From assembly GCA_014075275.1 (NCBI GenBank), contig CP046179.1, positions 1 through 64,000 on the forward strand: a stretch of 64,000 nucleotides of DNA. Reading direction: 5' to 3'. Both the position numbers and the translations under genes were made by a program. The notes beneath the pieces were generated by a model. That model saw only the letters and a list, made by a program, of their open reading frames with translations, did no database searches and was not told where the DNA came from. This DNA is from Boseongicola sp. (GTDB lineage Bacteria; Pseudomonadota; Alphaproteobacteria; Rhodobacterales; Rhodobacteraceae). Below are positions 17,918-27,506 of this stretch, one piece after another; position 1 is the stretch's first letter; each line of letters begins with the position of its first letter.

Positions 17918-18208
17918 ATGACACCACCTCGATCCGACCAGGGTTTTGTGCGCATGCCCGACGCTGAGTTCGAGGCCATGCTGGCACGCGCTGCCGAGAA
18001 AGGCGCCAAGCGCGCGCTCGCCGACGTCGGCCTCGACGGCGATGAGGCCGCGCTCGACATCCGGGATCTGCGCTCCCTGGTGGACTGCATTCGTCTGGTG
18101 CGGCGAACGGCGATGCAGACCGCCGTCCGCATGATCACCACCGGCGTGATGCTGGCGCTGCTCGCGGGCATCGCCATCAAGCTGAAAATCTTCGGCGGTG
18201 CTCCGTAG
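17918..18208 (+). CDS. DUF6127 holin-like membrane protein
   Basis: A 96-residue protein with one C-terminal membrane segment (MITTGVMLALLAGIAIKLKI) and a charged N-terminal part with PDAEFEAMLARAAEKGAKRAL, followed by LDIRDLRSLVDCIRLVRRTA. This matches DUF6127, a small phage family next to endolysin genes. A strong GGGAGGA precedes ATG 17918. Placement before a cell-wall peptidase gene suggests a holin or release protein, but a single membrane span and an untested family leave this open. Confidence 0.7.
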   Translation: MTPPRSDQGFVRMPDAEFEAMLARAAEKGAKRALADVGLDGDEAALDIRDLRSLVDCIRLVRRTAMQTAVRMITTGVMLALLAGIAIKLKIFGGAP

Positions 18209-18240
18209 CTGCGCCCAATCCAAAACCATCAGCCCAACCG

Positions 18241-18263
18241 ACCCGCCTATGTGGCGGGTTTTT
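18241..18263 (+). terminator. Rho-independent terminator after the holin-like gene
   Basis: ACCCGCC at 18241-18247 pairs with GGCGGGT at 18253-18259 around a five-base loop, followed by TTTTC. It separates the tail/holin operon from the peptidase gene, whose GGAGG lies just downstream at 18271. Confidence 0.8.
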
Positions 18264-18280
18264 CGTTTCTGGAGGACACC

Positions 18281-18523
18281 ATGACCACGACCTTTTATGA
18301 CCACTGGCGCGATGTACCCGAGGGCACTTGGCGCTGGCCCAACTTCTCCCCCGCCGAAATCGCCTGCCGCGGCACCGGCAAACTGCTGATCAACGAGCCC
18401 GCGCTCGACAAGCTGCAGGCGCTGCGCGACCGGCTCGGCAAGCCGCTGGTCGTCCGCTCTGCCTACCGCAGCTCCGCCAACCGGGGCGAGCGCGCGGAGG
18501 CCGGACCCGGTCGTCCACCCTGA
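18281..18523 (+). pseudogene. Truncated peptidase M15-type endolysin
   Basis: The first 65 codons match the M15A D-alanyl-D-alanine peptidase family found at this place in Rhodobacteraceae prophages: WRWPNFSPAEIACRGTGKL, then a helix, then PLVVRSAYRSS, where the substrate strand begins. Intact relatives continue with a His-containing zinc motif and the catalytic Asp and His over about 100 more residues. Here the sequence departs after RSAYRSS and stops after 80 residues, so all zinc ligands beyond this point are lost. GGAGG precedes ATG 18281. The break marks the edge of the Rhs-carrying accessory DNA, so the phage probably lacks this lysis enzyme. Confidence 0.75.
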
Positions 18524-18700
18524 GTTGATCTCGCGCAAAGACGGTGCTGCGACTGACGCCTAATCTGAACAAGCGACTTCTGGGATAACTGGTCCGTCCG
18601 TATCGTGCCCAAGACCGACTGGCAGCGGTCCCCTTGCGCAACCGGCACTCTGGCGGGCGGTCGCGTCGAAATTGGCCCAAGCAGATTGAAAGGTGATGTG

Positions 18701-20944
18701 ATGACTACGTCGAACTTGATGTCAATGCCGGTCGACATTCCCTGGCGGCGGATCGCCACCAGCAACGACATGATCGACACCGGATTCGGCGACAGGAAGT
18801 TTCCCGCTCGGTGGCGGCCGTCAATCACAGTCTTCTGCTACGAGCCGCCCAAAGAGGAACAACAACTCGACGATCGTATCATCACTTTCCTCAAGGTCAG
18901 CTGCACGATTACCGGCTTGGAGAACCCGCTGGACAGCAAGAGCGCACGCGTATCCGTGCCCGCGAAATACCTGGCCCAAAATCCCTGGGCAATGAAGTAC
19001 TGGAAGACGCGCAATTCTAGGATCGTCGATTACTATCCCTGCCACGGCGCGCTGCTTCAGGTCGCGGTCTTTCCCAATGACGAGATTGCTCAGACGCCCG
19101 TCAGCAAATTTCCCATCGTGATGGATTTCGAACCGAAGAAACGCGAAATGTACTATTCGCACACCGAGAAGAACGACATCCTTTCAAGCTCGCGGTCCAG
19201 CATCGAGGTTAAGAAGGGCACCACCTCCACCGTCAGCCAGGAAACCGGGTGGAACATCGGTGGTGGCGCCAGTCTGGGTAGCGATTCCGGGAGCGCGAGT
19301 TTCGGCGGCGGATATAGCAGCAAGACGACCTCTTCGGTTCAGAACGTTAACATGGTGACGGCGGATCTGTCGCGGGAAAGGCGGGAAAGCTATTCCTACG
19401 TTTCCGAACTCTCGCATATGTATCACCTCCTGAATTCCTACCACTTGGGCACCAACCGGGCGATGTTCTTCCTCCAACCCCGGCCCTACATCGCGCAAAG
19501 CGAATTCTCCTTCGTCAACGGTTTGCGCAAGCTTGAGGGCATTCAGGAATACTTCCTCGTCATTGCCCGCCCAAAGGACGTGAAGGGCCTCTGCGTCGAA
19601 GCGACCCTGGAGACCGCGCATTTTCAGATCGAGCGCGCCTATAAGGGGCGCATCATCATGAAGAGTCAGCTTCAGCAGGGGTCCAACCTGCAGAAGACGG
19701 CCGCGGCACTGGGTTTGACACCAGCAGAGGAGGATGCCGAGAAGGAAGCGCTCGTCGCGGCCTGGAACCAGATTTCCGCCGAGAAGCGTCGTGTCCTCGA
19801 GCTTCTGTTCGATGTTGGAGCCGGCTGGACTCTTCAAGCCGTGAACGACCATCGAAAAAGCGAGGGCGTAGACCTCTTCAGTCAGAAGGAATGGGACAGC
19901 TTCAAGTCGTTGCGCGATGAAATGGGCAAGGAGAGCTACGACCCTTCGCAGACCGCCGTCGTCATTTACGAAAAGGCGCAGTCCGACAGCGGCGTCCTCT
20001 TCGTCTTTGGCCGGTCCGTCGGTTACTGTGTCAAGGAGGCGCGCATGATGAAACTGCCGCCCGAGGGCCTTGTCTACGAGAAACGCATCCCGCTCGACAA
20101 CGTGACCCGCATCGGCGAGGAGTACACGTTGCCGCATCTACCGCTGGACTGGGCTGCCGCCAATGCTGTCGCGAACACGATCGGCGGCGACCTGATGGCC
20201 AGCCTTGCCGCGCCCGAACGCCTTGCCTACGGCGATGCCACGCTGGACGAGGCGCTTTTCATCCAGGAGCCGCTGGTTGAGGCGCTGCGGCTCATGCCGG
20301 ATGGCGATCCCTACAATATCCCGCTGACCGAGATTGACGGGCTGGACCGGGCAATGGCCGCCCGTCTAGCAGAGACCTTCGGCGTCGCGCGGCGCAAGGA
20401 TGCGCTCGCCCTCGACCCCTACCAGATCAGCACGGCGCTCGAGATTACGGAGGCTGCGGCGCGACGGCTGCGCACGACGCTCATGGGCGAGGGGCCGAGG
20501 GCCGATCTGGCCGCCGGCGAAGTGCCTGTCGTCACCCCCGACCTAGCCGGTCTCGGCATCGACGCAGCGCGACGGATGCTGGCGGAACAGATGCTCGCGC
20601 TTCGCCCCGAAATCGTCTGCGAGGATTCGCTCGAACCGGCGGACAGCGTGCTGAGGCAGTACCCGGCTGCTGGCAGCGTCATCAAGCGCGGCGAATCGCT
20701 CAGCGTCGTCACCTCCAGCGGTCCGGTACTGGTGCCGGATGTCGCCGGGATGAACGTCGATGCCGCCGACAAGGAACTGGCCCGTCATGCACTGGCCGGG
20801 CTGCAAAGCCCTGTCAACGCGGCCGATTTTGAACCGGGCACGGTCGTCGCCGTGCTGCCCGAGCAGGGCAGCAAGGTCGCCCGTGGAACGCAGGTTGTGC
20901 TGCAGGTCGCCAGCCAGCCGCGCCCGGTGTCGGATGAAGGCTGA
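18701..20944 (+). CDS. PASTA-domain protein with a possible pore-hairpin region, partner of Rhs
   Basis: A 747-residue protein without signal peptide that I cannot place in a named family as a whole. ATG 18701 follows AAAGGTG; an earlier frame from 18605 lacks a ribosome site. Residues 1-165 are beta-rich. Residues about 170-225 alternate Ser/Thr/Gly with hydrophobic residues (GWNIGGGASLGSDSGSASFG), like the membrane-inserting hairpins of aerolysin-type proteins. A conserved-looking block follows (SYVSELSHMYHLLNSYHLGT). A helical part near 545-600 resembles helix-hairpin-helix repeats. Two PASTA domains close the protein (about 607-675 and 676-742); PASTA domains in other proteins bind peptidoglycan or serve as protein contacts. 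Its stop overlaps the Rhs ATG, so the two are co-translated. The pore idea is inference. Confidence 0.6.
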   Translation: MTTSNLMSMPVDIPWRRIATSNDMIDTGFGDRKFPARWRPSITVFCYEPPKEEQQLDDRIITFLKVSCTITGLENPLDSKSARVSVPAKYLAQNPWAMKYWKTRNSRIVDYYPCHGALLQVAVFPNDEIAQTPVSKFPIVMDFEPKKREMYYSHTEKNDILSSSRSSIEVKKGTTSTVSQETGWNIGGGASLGSDSGSASFGGGYSSKTTSSVQNVNMVTADLSRERRESYSYVSELSHMYHLLNSYHLGTNRAMFFLQPRPYIAQSEFSFVNGLRKLEGIQEYFLVIARPKDVKGLCVEATLETAHFQIERAYKGRIIMKSQLQQGSNLQKTAAALGLTPAEEDAEKEALVAAWNQISAEKRRVLELLFDVGAGWTLQAVNDHRKSEGVDLFSQKEWDSFKSLRDEMGKESYDPSQTAVVIYEKAQSDSGVLFVFGRSVGYCVKEARMMKLPPEGLVYEKRIPLDNVTRIGEEYTLPHLPLDWAAANAVANTIGGDLMASLAAPERLAYGDATLDEALFIQEPLVEALRLMPDGDPYNIPLTEIDGLDRAMAARLAETFGVARRKDALALDPYQISTALEITEAAARRLRTTLMGEGPRADLAAGEVPVVTPDLAGLGIDAARRMLAEQMLALRPEIVCEDSLEPADSVLRQYPAAGSVIKRGESLSVVTSSGPVLVPDVAGMNVDAADKELARHALAGLQSPVNAADFEPGTVVAVLPEQGSKVARGTQVVLQVASQPRPVSDEG

Positions 20945-23900
20945 TGGTCACGCAGCCGCTGGACGGGACGGTCTTTTCAGCCGGGGGCAAGCTCGACGCC
21001 CTGCGCGATCGCCTTATGAGCGACGGCTTCCAGCGGCCAGATGACATTCGCGCCTTCATCAACCGCTACCTGAGCGAGAACCCGGAGGGCGTGCACGGGC
21101 GCAACGAGAACGTCGTCAGCGAACTGGTTGCCGGGATCCGTGCCGAACTTGGCCTCGCGCCCGCTTCAAATCTGGGGGCCGTGTCGATTATCCCCGACCA
21201 TGTGCGTGCCCTCCTGCGCGGTCAGGCGCAGGCGAGCGTGGACACGATGCGGATGGGCGTGCACCACGCCGCCAACAGCGTGGCGATGCACAGCGGCCAG
21301 TTCGTCTACGATGCCGCCGACGTCTTCATGGACGGCGCCGGCATGAATTTCGTCTTTCGACGGATCTACAAGAACCAGGGCTTTCACCACGGGCCGCTGG
21401 GGATCAACTGGGACCACAACCTGAACCACGCGCTGCGTCTGCTGCCCGGCGAACAAAAGCTGGTCCGCCTGACTGGCGGTTTTCAGGAAAGCGCCTACCA
21501 GTGGCAGGCTAGACATAGCTACTGGATCGGCCCGCCCGGAGATCACAGCGTCATCTTCGATCGCACCAGCAATCTTCCTGCCGGTGTCACCCATCTTGCC
21601 CTGCCGCCGGATACCGCCGAACATCGCTTTCTCCTGCGGCAACCGGGCGGCACGATCCGCCTTTACCGGCGCGAGGCGAACGACCCGCTCGTCTTCCGGG
21701 TCGCCCGCATCGCCGATCGTTTCGGCTGCAGCCTGGACTTCGATTACGAGCCGGGCGTGACCGGAACGGAGAGGATCCGCAGGGTCACGGTGAACTGTGA
21801 CCGGCGATGGGTATCCTTCGCCTATGATTCCGAGGACCGCATCACCGGCCTTTTGGATCACACCGGACGAAGATGGAGCTACGGCTACGACGGATTGGGG
21901 GACCTCGTCAGCTTCACCACTCCGCCCGACGACCGCTACAAGGCTGGGCTGACCGAACGCTACTTCTACAGCACCGCTGACCGGACCGGCGCGCTGCGAC
22001 ACAACCTGCTGCAGGTCTACGACACCGCCCAGCGACTATATCTCGAGAACGAATACGGAACAGATCGCGGCCTGCTCAGCTTCAACCGGGTCGTGCGCCA
22101 ACGTGAAGGACATGGCGAGCGCAGTTTCGAGTACGAAGATATCTCTCCCACAGGCGTGCCCGCGGGGCTGGCCGCGCTTGAGGAAACCTGGCCAAGGCAC
22201 CAGACGACGATGGTGCAACGCAACGGCCATCCCGTGCATCACATCTACAACGGTTTCGGCAATCTGATTGGCCGCGAGGAGGATGTCTGGGGCGGCCAGG
22301 GGCGGCGGCGCCTCGTGGCGCATTTCCGTTACAATCGCGACGGGGTGCCGACGGGTGAGATGTCTCCTGCGGGACGGGAGACGCTGACACTCACCGGCCG
22401 GGACCAGTTTCTGATCGACCATCGGGCGGAAAACCTCGGCACCGGCAGCGACCTGCGCCAGCACCAGGACATGACCTGGCTGACGCGGCTTGGCTTTGGT
22501 CGCCGCCTGTCAGTCGTCCAGCGCGACCGTCGCGCGGTCTTTGCGGGCTTCCAGTATCCCGATCCTCTGGGCGGCCTGGCCAGTGCGGGCGGCGACGACA
22601 TAATCGTCAAGATGCGCTACCGGCCCCGCTACGGCCAACTCGAATCCGTGTCCGATCCCAGGCACACGCGCAGCCCGTTAGACAATTCGCCGTCAGACAA
22701 TACCGCTGAATACCAGCGAAATCTGACCCGCTTCGAATACCGCAACGACGATCGCCTACTGGACAGGATCGTGTATCCTGACACCACACGCGACGGTATG
22801 CCGGACGCGAGCGGCATCGAGGAACGGTTCGAGGCCTACGACGCGAAGGGCCGATTGCTGAGTCACCGGGACCTGTCCGGTGTCCACTGGCAATTTGCTT
22901 ATTTCACCGCGGCGGACGGTGCCCGCGAAGGTTACCTGCGGTCTCACACGATAGACCCGGTCGCGGATAATCCGCAGGGGCTGGACCTGACGACCGCGCA
23001 GGTGGTGAACGAGGTCGACGTTGCGACGAAGATCCTCCTGCCGAAGGGGCAGGCGGTCAACTTTGACGTCGATCCCTTCAACCGCGTCACCCGCGCAATC
23101 CGCCGGCTGCCAAAGCGCCAAGTCGTCGACCCCGCCAGCGGACTGACCGTGACCAAGCCGGCTGCAGTCTACGAGACGCGCTTTGCCTATTGCCGCAACA
23201 TGCTGGTCGACCAGATCGAGCGCGACATCCAGGACGATGGAGGCCGGCCGCTCGCAGGCGGCACCGAGGTGCAGGTCTTCAAGTACGATGCCAACGACAA
23301 CGTCGTCCAGCGTCAGCATGGTGGCGCCGACCCTGCCACGCGTCGTGTCACCGGACATGAATACGACGATGGCGACCTGCGCGTGCGCACCGTGCTGCCG
23401 CGCGGAAACGCGATCCGCATATCCTACGACGAGAGGCGTCTGCCCGTCAGAATGCTGCGCGGTGCGGGTTCGGCCGATGAAAGCATCGTAGGGCTGACGT
23501 ACGATGCGGACGGACTTGTCAGCGTGCAGACCGACGGTCGCGGCCAGAAGACGGAACTGATCCACGATGCGTTCGGGCGGAATACCGCACTGCGCGAACT
23601 GGATGAGAACGGACGCTTCACCCGCCTGATCCGGTACGACCATGACAAGGCCGGCAACCTGACGGTCGAGCGCCTGTTCGTTCCCGGCGGCGCGACGGGA
23701 TACACGCTCATCCAGCATGTCTCGCACGCATACAATGAGCTCAGCCAGCGGATAGAAACCCGGGTGCGGCGATTGGCGAGCCCTCTGCCCTGTACCCGGG
23801 CCACTGTCGACCGCCGGAACGAAGTGGTGCCATTGGCGGAGGCGGTGCGCACTCTCGTGACACACGATGCGTCAGGGCGCGTCACCCGTCTGCAGAAAAT

Positions 23901-26900
23901 CGGCCGCCGGCTGGACAGCGCAGGCAACGCTCTCACTGCGGATACGGTGCTCACCTGGCGCTTTGGCTACAATGCCGCTGGCTGGCCGGTCTCGGAAACC
24001 GATCCCCTGAACAACCGTACCGTCACGCATTACGACAAGCACGGTCTCGTCACCCGCACCGACATACACGAGGATGTCGGTGCCGCATCGCCGACAGGCA
24101 AAGAAGTCTTCTCCGTACTATTTGGCTATGACGACCTCGACCGGCTGTGCCGCGTGACCGATGGTCTCGGGAACCGAAGCACCTACGAATATGACGGCCG
24201 CGACGACATCATCCGGCAGGTCGACGCGCTGGGCAACGTCACCCATTTCGAGCAGGACGTGTTCGGCCAGCGAGCCGGTGAACGGGTGGAAATGACCGAC
24301 AATGGACTGGGAGGCGGGGCGCGCGCCCCGAATTCCGACATCGTGACCCGGTTCGACTATGACGCCAACGGCAACCTCGTGGGCCTTGTCGACGCCCACG
24401 GCAACACCACGCGCCAGATCTTCGACGCGCTCGACCGGGTGAAGGCCCTGCAATACCCTGATGCCAGTCAGGCGGAGTTTCGCTATGATGGCAACGAAAA
24501 CGTCGTCTGGCACAAGGATCCCGACGGCTTGGTCAGGGATCTGCACTACGGGCGAATGGACGAGCTGCTGCGGGTGGACATCGACACCAGTCAGCTTTCG
24601 CCCGGACTCGCTGTCGAGGGAACAACGTTCGAGGCGTTCGAATATGATGGCCTCGGGCGGCGCACGCGGGCACAGAGCGACGGCTGCGACATCAAGACAA
24701 CGGTCGACGGCCTCGGGCGCGCGACCAGCGAGACCTTTCGATGCGCCGGCTTGCCGGCGCCATTCACGATCCGGCGCGACTGTGACGATTTCGATTTCCT
24801 AGCGGGTCTGACCTATCCGGATGGCCGGCGCGTCGCCTATTCTGCCGACGCGCTCAACCGCGTTCTCAGCGTCGAAGATGTTATCCAGGGGTCGTCCTTT
24901 CCGGGCCCGCCCGGTGGGACGCCTCACCGTGTTCTGTGGAAGAACCAGTATCGGGGGCTCCGGCTCGGGGGTCGCCGTCACGGCAACGGTTCGACCGCTT
25001 CCTTTTCCCATGACTCCGCGGGCCGCCTGATCCACGCCCGTCACCGTGACGCGCATGGCGACGATATCTTCACGATCGAATACCTCTACGACGCTACCGG
25101 AAATATGCGTCGGCAGAGCGAGTACATGCCCGGAGGAAACCGTGGCGAGATCTACCGCTACGATTCGATGGGGCAGCTGACAGTTGCCATCACGTCGCAG
25201 CCCTCGCCCATCGACGCCGACCGGCTTCCACTCGCCACGCTGACGCCGTCGGGCGCGCCGCTGCCCGAAGCCCAGCTGGATTCGCAGGTCAAGCTGATCG
25301 ATCCGCTGCTGGGCGCGTTGGCCCAGCCGCAAGTGCAATTCACGTTCAGCTACGATCGGCTCGGCAACCGCAGGGAAGAGCGCCGGCTACCCCAGCCGCC
25401 CATACTTTTCACGACCAACCAGCTTAACCAAGTCACGAGCCGTGGCGTACGGCAATTTCAATACACTCCTAGTGGCAATCGGGACCGAGAAACTGGCGGG
25501 ACCGCGCCACGGCATTATGCCTACGACCATCGCGGCGGGCTGGCGCGCGTCACCGAGGCCGCCGACCTTGCCGTTTTCGGCCGCGATGCTCTTGGTCGCA
25601 ATGCACGGCACGAGAACGGCGGCGCGGCAAGCGTCTGCATCTACGATGACGAGAACCTGATAGAGGAGTGGCTTGTCGCGCACGGTCAGCCGCCGCGATT
25701 GGCCATGCAGATCGCTAGCGAACCGGGGATCGACAGCCGCCTTCACGTGGCCGTCGGGGGCACGGAATACTGGTACCACAGCGACCTGATCGGCTCCTGC
25801 CGCGCGCTCACCGATCCGACGGGCGAAGTGGCGCAGGATAGCGCCGGGCAGGAGTTGCGATACCGCTACTCTCCCTTCGGCGAATTGGTCCTCCCGGTTC
25901 CCGAACTCGTCCAGCCCTACCTGTTTGCCGGACGCCGGTTCGACGCAACGCTTGGAACCTACGACTTCAGGGCACGCCAATACGCGCCGGATTGCGGCAC
26001 TTTCCTTCAACGGGACTGCGGCGGCGAGCGAATGCAGGTGCACGATTACATCTATGCCAGCAACAACCCCTTGACCTGGATCGATCCCGAGGGCGACGAT
26101 GACCGACCAAAGACGGCTCTGGGGACCGTCAAGTCGATCTTGCGGGGAATCGCGGAATTCGGGAACATTCTTGGCCGAGGGTTTTTTGACCCCCAGACCA
26201 CGATCGAGAGACTGGGAGGCGCTATGCAGCGCGTCTATCGCACCCGGGGCGGTGGTGCGCGCGGTGCCGTGGCCACGGGATTGTGGCTCACCCCTCCGGT
26301 TCAGATATTCGAAGCGGCCAAGCAGGCGAAAAGAAGTGTCGCATCGGGAGACGTGCAGAGTTCGACTCGGGATATCCTCAGCTCAGTCTTTGTCACGGGA
26401 ACCTCCGTCATTCCTGCGGCACGCCTGATCCGCGGTGCGCGGGGTACGCCCCGGATGAGTGCGCATCCGCCAGCATCCGCGGCGGATGCACCGCCTCTTA
26501 CGGGCGGACCGTCGCACCCCATCGTGCTCTACAGGGTTCAGCCGGCAACCCCTGGGGCCGTGAGGGGAGGCGCCTATCTCCGGACGCTGGAAGACGGGTA
26601 TAGCATGGCCAAGGCCCTAAGAAACGTCCGACGCCTCGAGGGTAAGATCTTTGATCCAAGAACGCCGAACGAGCGGGTCGTGAAATATCTCGAAAATGCG
26701 CAGGCGGGTGGGCAGAGCAGTCCTTTCATCTCGACCTCTTCAAGCCGCGCATATGCGCTCTACAACCTCTACCACCTTAGGGCCAGGGGACCTGCCGAGC
26801 TCTTGACGATCAGGGGGCCGCAGGGCGCGGCGCTGAATTTCGAAGCAGCATTCCGCGCAATCGGCGGCCGTCGCAATGCGGCGAGATCAAAGGATCGCCT

Positions 26901-27018
26901 GATGCAGGAACATGGCCTGCCCGACATCGTCCTCCCCGAAGCTGGCACTAGTGCCTATGGCTTCGAGATCATCGGTCGCCGCCAGTTTCCCGCGCGAAAG
27001 CTCGGGGGGAAGCCGTAA
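20944..27018 (+). CDS. Rhs/YD-repeat polymorphic toxin with ADP-ribosyltransferase-like tip
   Basis: A 2,024-residue Rhs protein. Residues 1-110 are a unique N-terminus without signal peptide. A DUF6531-like part begins near residue 120 (FVYDAADVFMDGAGMNF), followed by many YD repeats (for example YEYDGRDDIIRQVD) that would build the Rhs shell. The core ends with the family signature FDFRARQY-like TYDFRARQYAPDCGTFLQRD and DPEG at 1714-1717. The remaining 307 residues are the variable toxin: hydrophobic linker segments, then a domain with Arg1864 (LYRVQP), S1930-T-S1932 (PFISTSSS), and Glu1999 or Glu2008, the R-STS-E layout of ADP-ribosyltransferases. The ATG overlaps the PASTA gene stop. Rhs is certain; the toxin activity is a reasoned guess. 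No immunity gene is recognisable downstream. Confidence 0.85.
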   Translation: MVTQPLDGTVFSAGGKLDALRDRLMSDGFQRPDDIRAFINRYLSENPEGVHGRNENVVSELVAGIRAELGLAPASNLGAVSIIPDHVRALLRGQAQASVDTMRMGVHHAANSVAMHSGQFVYDAADVFMDGAGMNFVFRRIYKNQGFHHGPLGINWDHNLNHALRLLPGEQKLVRLTGGFQESAYQWQARHSYWIGPPGDHSVIFDRTSNLPAGVTHLALPPDTAEHRFLLRQPGGTIRLYRREANDPLVFRVARIADRFGCSLDFDYEPGVTGTERIRRVTVNCDRRWVSFAYDSEDRITGLLDHTGRRWSYGYDGLGDLVSFTTPPDDRYKAGLTERYFYSTADRTGALRHNLLQVYDTAQRLYLENEYGTDRGLLSFNRVVRQREGHGERSFEYEDISPTGVPAGLAALEETWPRHQTTMVQRNGHPVHHIYNGFGNLIGREEDVWGGQGRRRLVAHFRYNRDGVPTGEMSPAGRETLTLTGRDQFLIDHRAENLGTGSDLRQHQDMTWLTRLGFGRRLSVVQRDRRAVFAGFQYPDPLGGLASAGGDDIIVKMRYRPRYGQLESVSDPRHTRSPLDNSPSDNTAEYQRNLTRFEYRNDDRLLDRIVYPDTTRDGMPDASGIEERFEAYDAKGRLLSHRDLSGVHWQFAYFTAADGAREGYLRSHTIDPVADNPQGLDLTTAQVVNEVDVATKILLPKGQAVNFDVDPFNRVTRAIRRLPKRQVVDPASGLTVTKPAAVYETRFAYCRNMLVDQIERDIQDDGGRPLAGGTEVQVFKYDANDNVVQRQHGGADPATRRVTGHEYDDGDLRVRTVLPRGNAIRISYDERRLPVRMLRGAGSADESIVGLTYDADGLVSVQTDGRGQKTELIHDAFGRNTALRELDENGRFTRLIRYDHDKAGNLTVERLFVPGGATGYTLIQHVSHAYNELSQRIETRVRRLASPLPCTRATVDRRNEVVPLAEAVRTLVTHDASGRVTRLQKIGRRLDSAGNALTADTVLTWRFGYNAAGWPVSETDPLNNRTVTHYDKHGLVTRTDIHEDVGAASPTGKEVFSVLFGYDDLDRLCRVTDGLGNRSTYEYDGRDDIIRQVDALGNVTHFEQDVFGQRAGERVEMTDNGLGGGARAPNSDIVTRFDYDANGNLVGLVDAHGNTTRQIFDALDRVKALQYPDASQAEFRYDGNENVVWHKDPDGLVRDLHYGRMDELLRVDIDTSQLSPGLAVEGTTFEAFEYDGLGRRTRAQSDGCDIKTTVDGLGRATSETFRCAGLPAPFTIRRDCDDFDFLAGLTYPDGRRVAYSADALNRVLSVEDVIQGSSFPGPPGGTPHRVLWKNQYRGLRLGGRRHGNGSTASFSHDSAGRLIHARHRDAHGDDIFTIEYLYDATGNMRRQSEYMPGGNRGEIYRYDSMGQLTVAITSQPSPIDADRLPLATLTPSGAPLPEAQLDSQVKLIDPLLGALAQPQVQFTFSYDRLGNRREERRLPQPPILFTTNQLNQVTSRGVRQFQYTPSGNRDRETGGTAPRHYAYDHRGGLARVTEAADLAVFGRDALGRNARHENGGAASVCIYDDENLIEEWLVAHGQPPRLAMQIASEPGIDSRLHVAVGGTEYWYHSDLIGSCRALTDPTGEVAQDSAGQELRYRYSPFGELVLPVPELVQPYLFAGRRFDATLGTYDFRARQYAPDCGTFLQRDCGGERMQVHDYIYASNNPLTWIDPEGDDDRPKTALGTVKSILRGIAEFGNILGRGFFDPQTTIERLGGAMQRVYRTRGGGARGAVATGLWLTPPVQIFEAAKQAKRSVASGDVQSSTRDILSSVFVTGTSVIPAARLIRGARGTPRMSAHPPASAADAPPLTGGPSHPIVLYRVQPATPGAVRGGAYLRTLEDGYSMAKALRNVRRLEGKIFDPRTPNERVVKYLENAQAGGQSSPFISTSSSRAYALYNLYHLRARGPAELLTIRGPQGAALNFEAAFRAIGGRRNAARSKDRLMQEHGLPDIVLPEAGTSAYGFEIIGRRQFPARKLGGKP

Positions 27019-27487
27019 GTCACAAGCCGACGTTCCGGTGATCCCGTGGCCTCCCGGCTGTGCTTTGGGCCGATGTGCAGCATAGCAAGAGAAACCGGCA
27101 AGTGCCAAGCGACTGCAGGAATCGTGCTGGGCCATCACGCGCGGCATCGCCTTTGGCCCGCAGGGCGCCGGTTTTGGGCGTCTCAACAACGCGTGCCCGA
27201 GGGCAAGGCTATCCGCCGCGCTTGATGCCCATCAATGCGCCACAATCAAGCGCAGCAAGAAGCCGAAGTGATCGACACGCCCCAGCTATCCGAAGATGGA
27301 CGCTTCCGGAAACGTCGCTCTCAGCGTCGGATCATGATTCACTTCGTCTCTAGACCACTATAGTGAATAGAAGGAGACCGGCGAAGCTCATATCGCGAGA
27401 GTGAATCGTACGGCAAGGTAGAATGGCTGCGAGAGCCATTTCTAGAGTAAGTGATTTCAATGAGTTAGGCAGAGAAGGTTAGACCCC

Positions 27488-27506
27488 AGTCCCTTCCGCT
27501 CCGCCA
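27488..27506 (+). other. tRNA 3'-end-like fragment, possible attachment-site scar
   Basis: AGTCCCTTCCGCTCCGCCA reads as the last part of a tRNA gene: end of T loop, T-stem strand CCCTT, acceptor strand CCGCTCC, discriminator G and CCA. The 5' part of a tRNA, including the matching AAGGG T-stem strand at the right distance, is absent. Such 3' fragments are left where elements integrate into tRNA genes. The last nine bases also occur at 18473-18481. Short, so only suggestive. Confidence 0.35.

Noticed and set aside
27060-27353. 97-codon frame after the Rhs gene
   Set aside because: Arg/Ser/Pro-rich composition without ribosome site or family pattern; reads as noise.
27470-27506. Complete tRNA gene
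   Set aside because: Only the 3' 19 bases fit; no D arm, anticodon arm or 5' acceptor strand is found upstream at the right distance.
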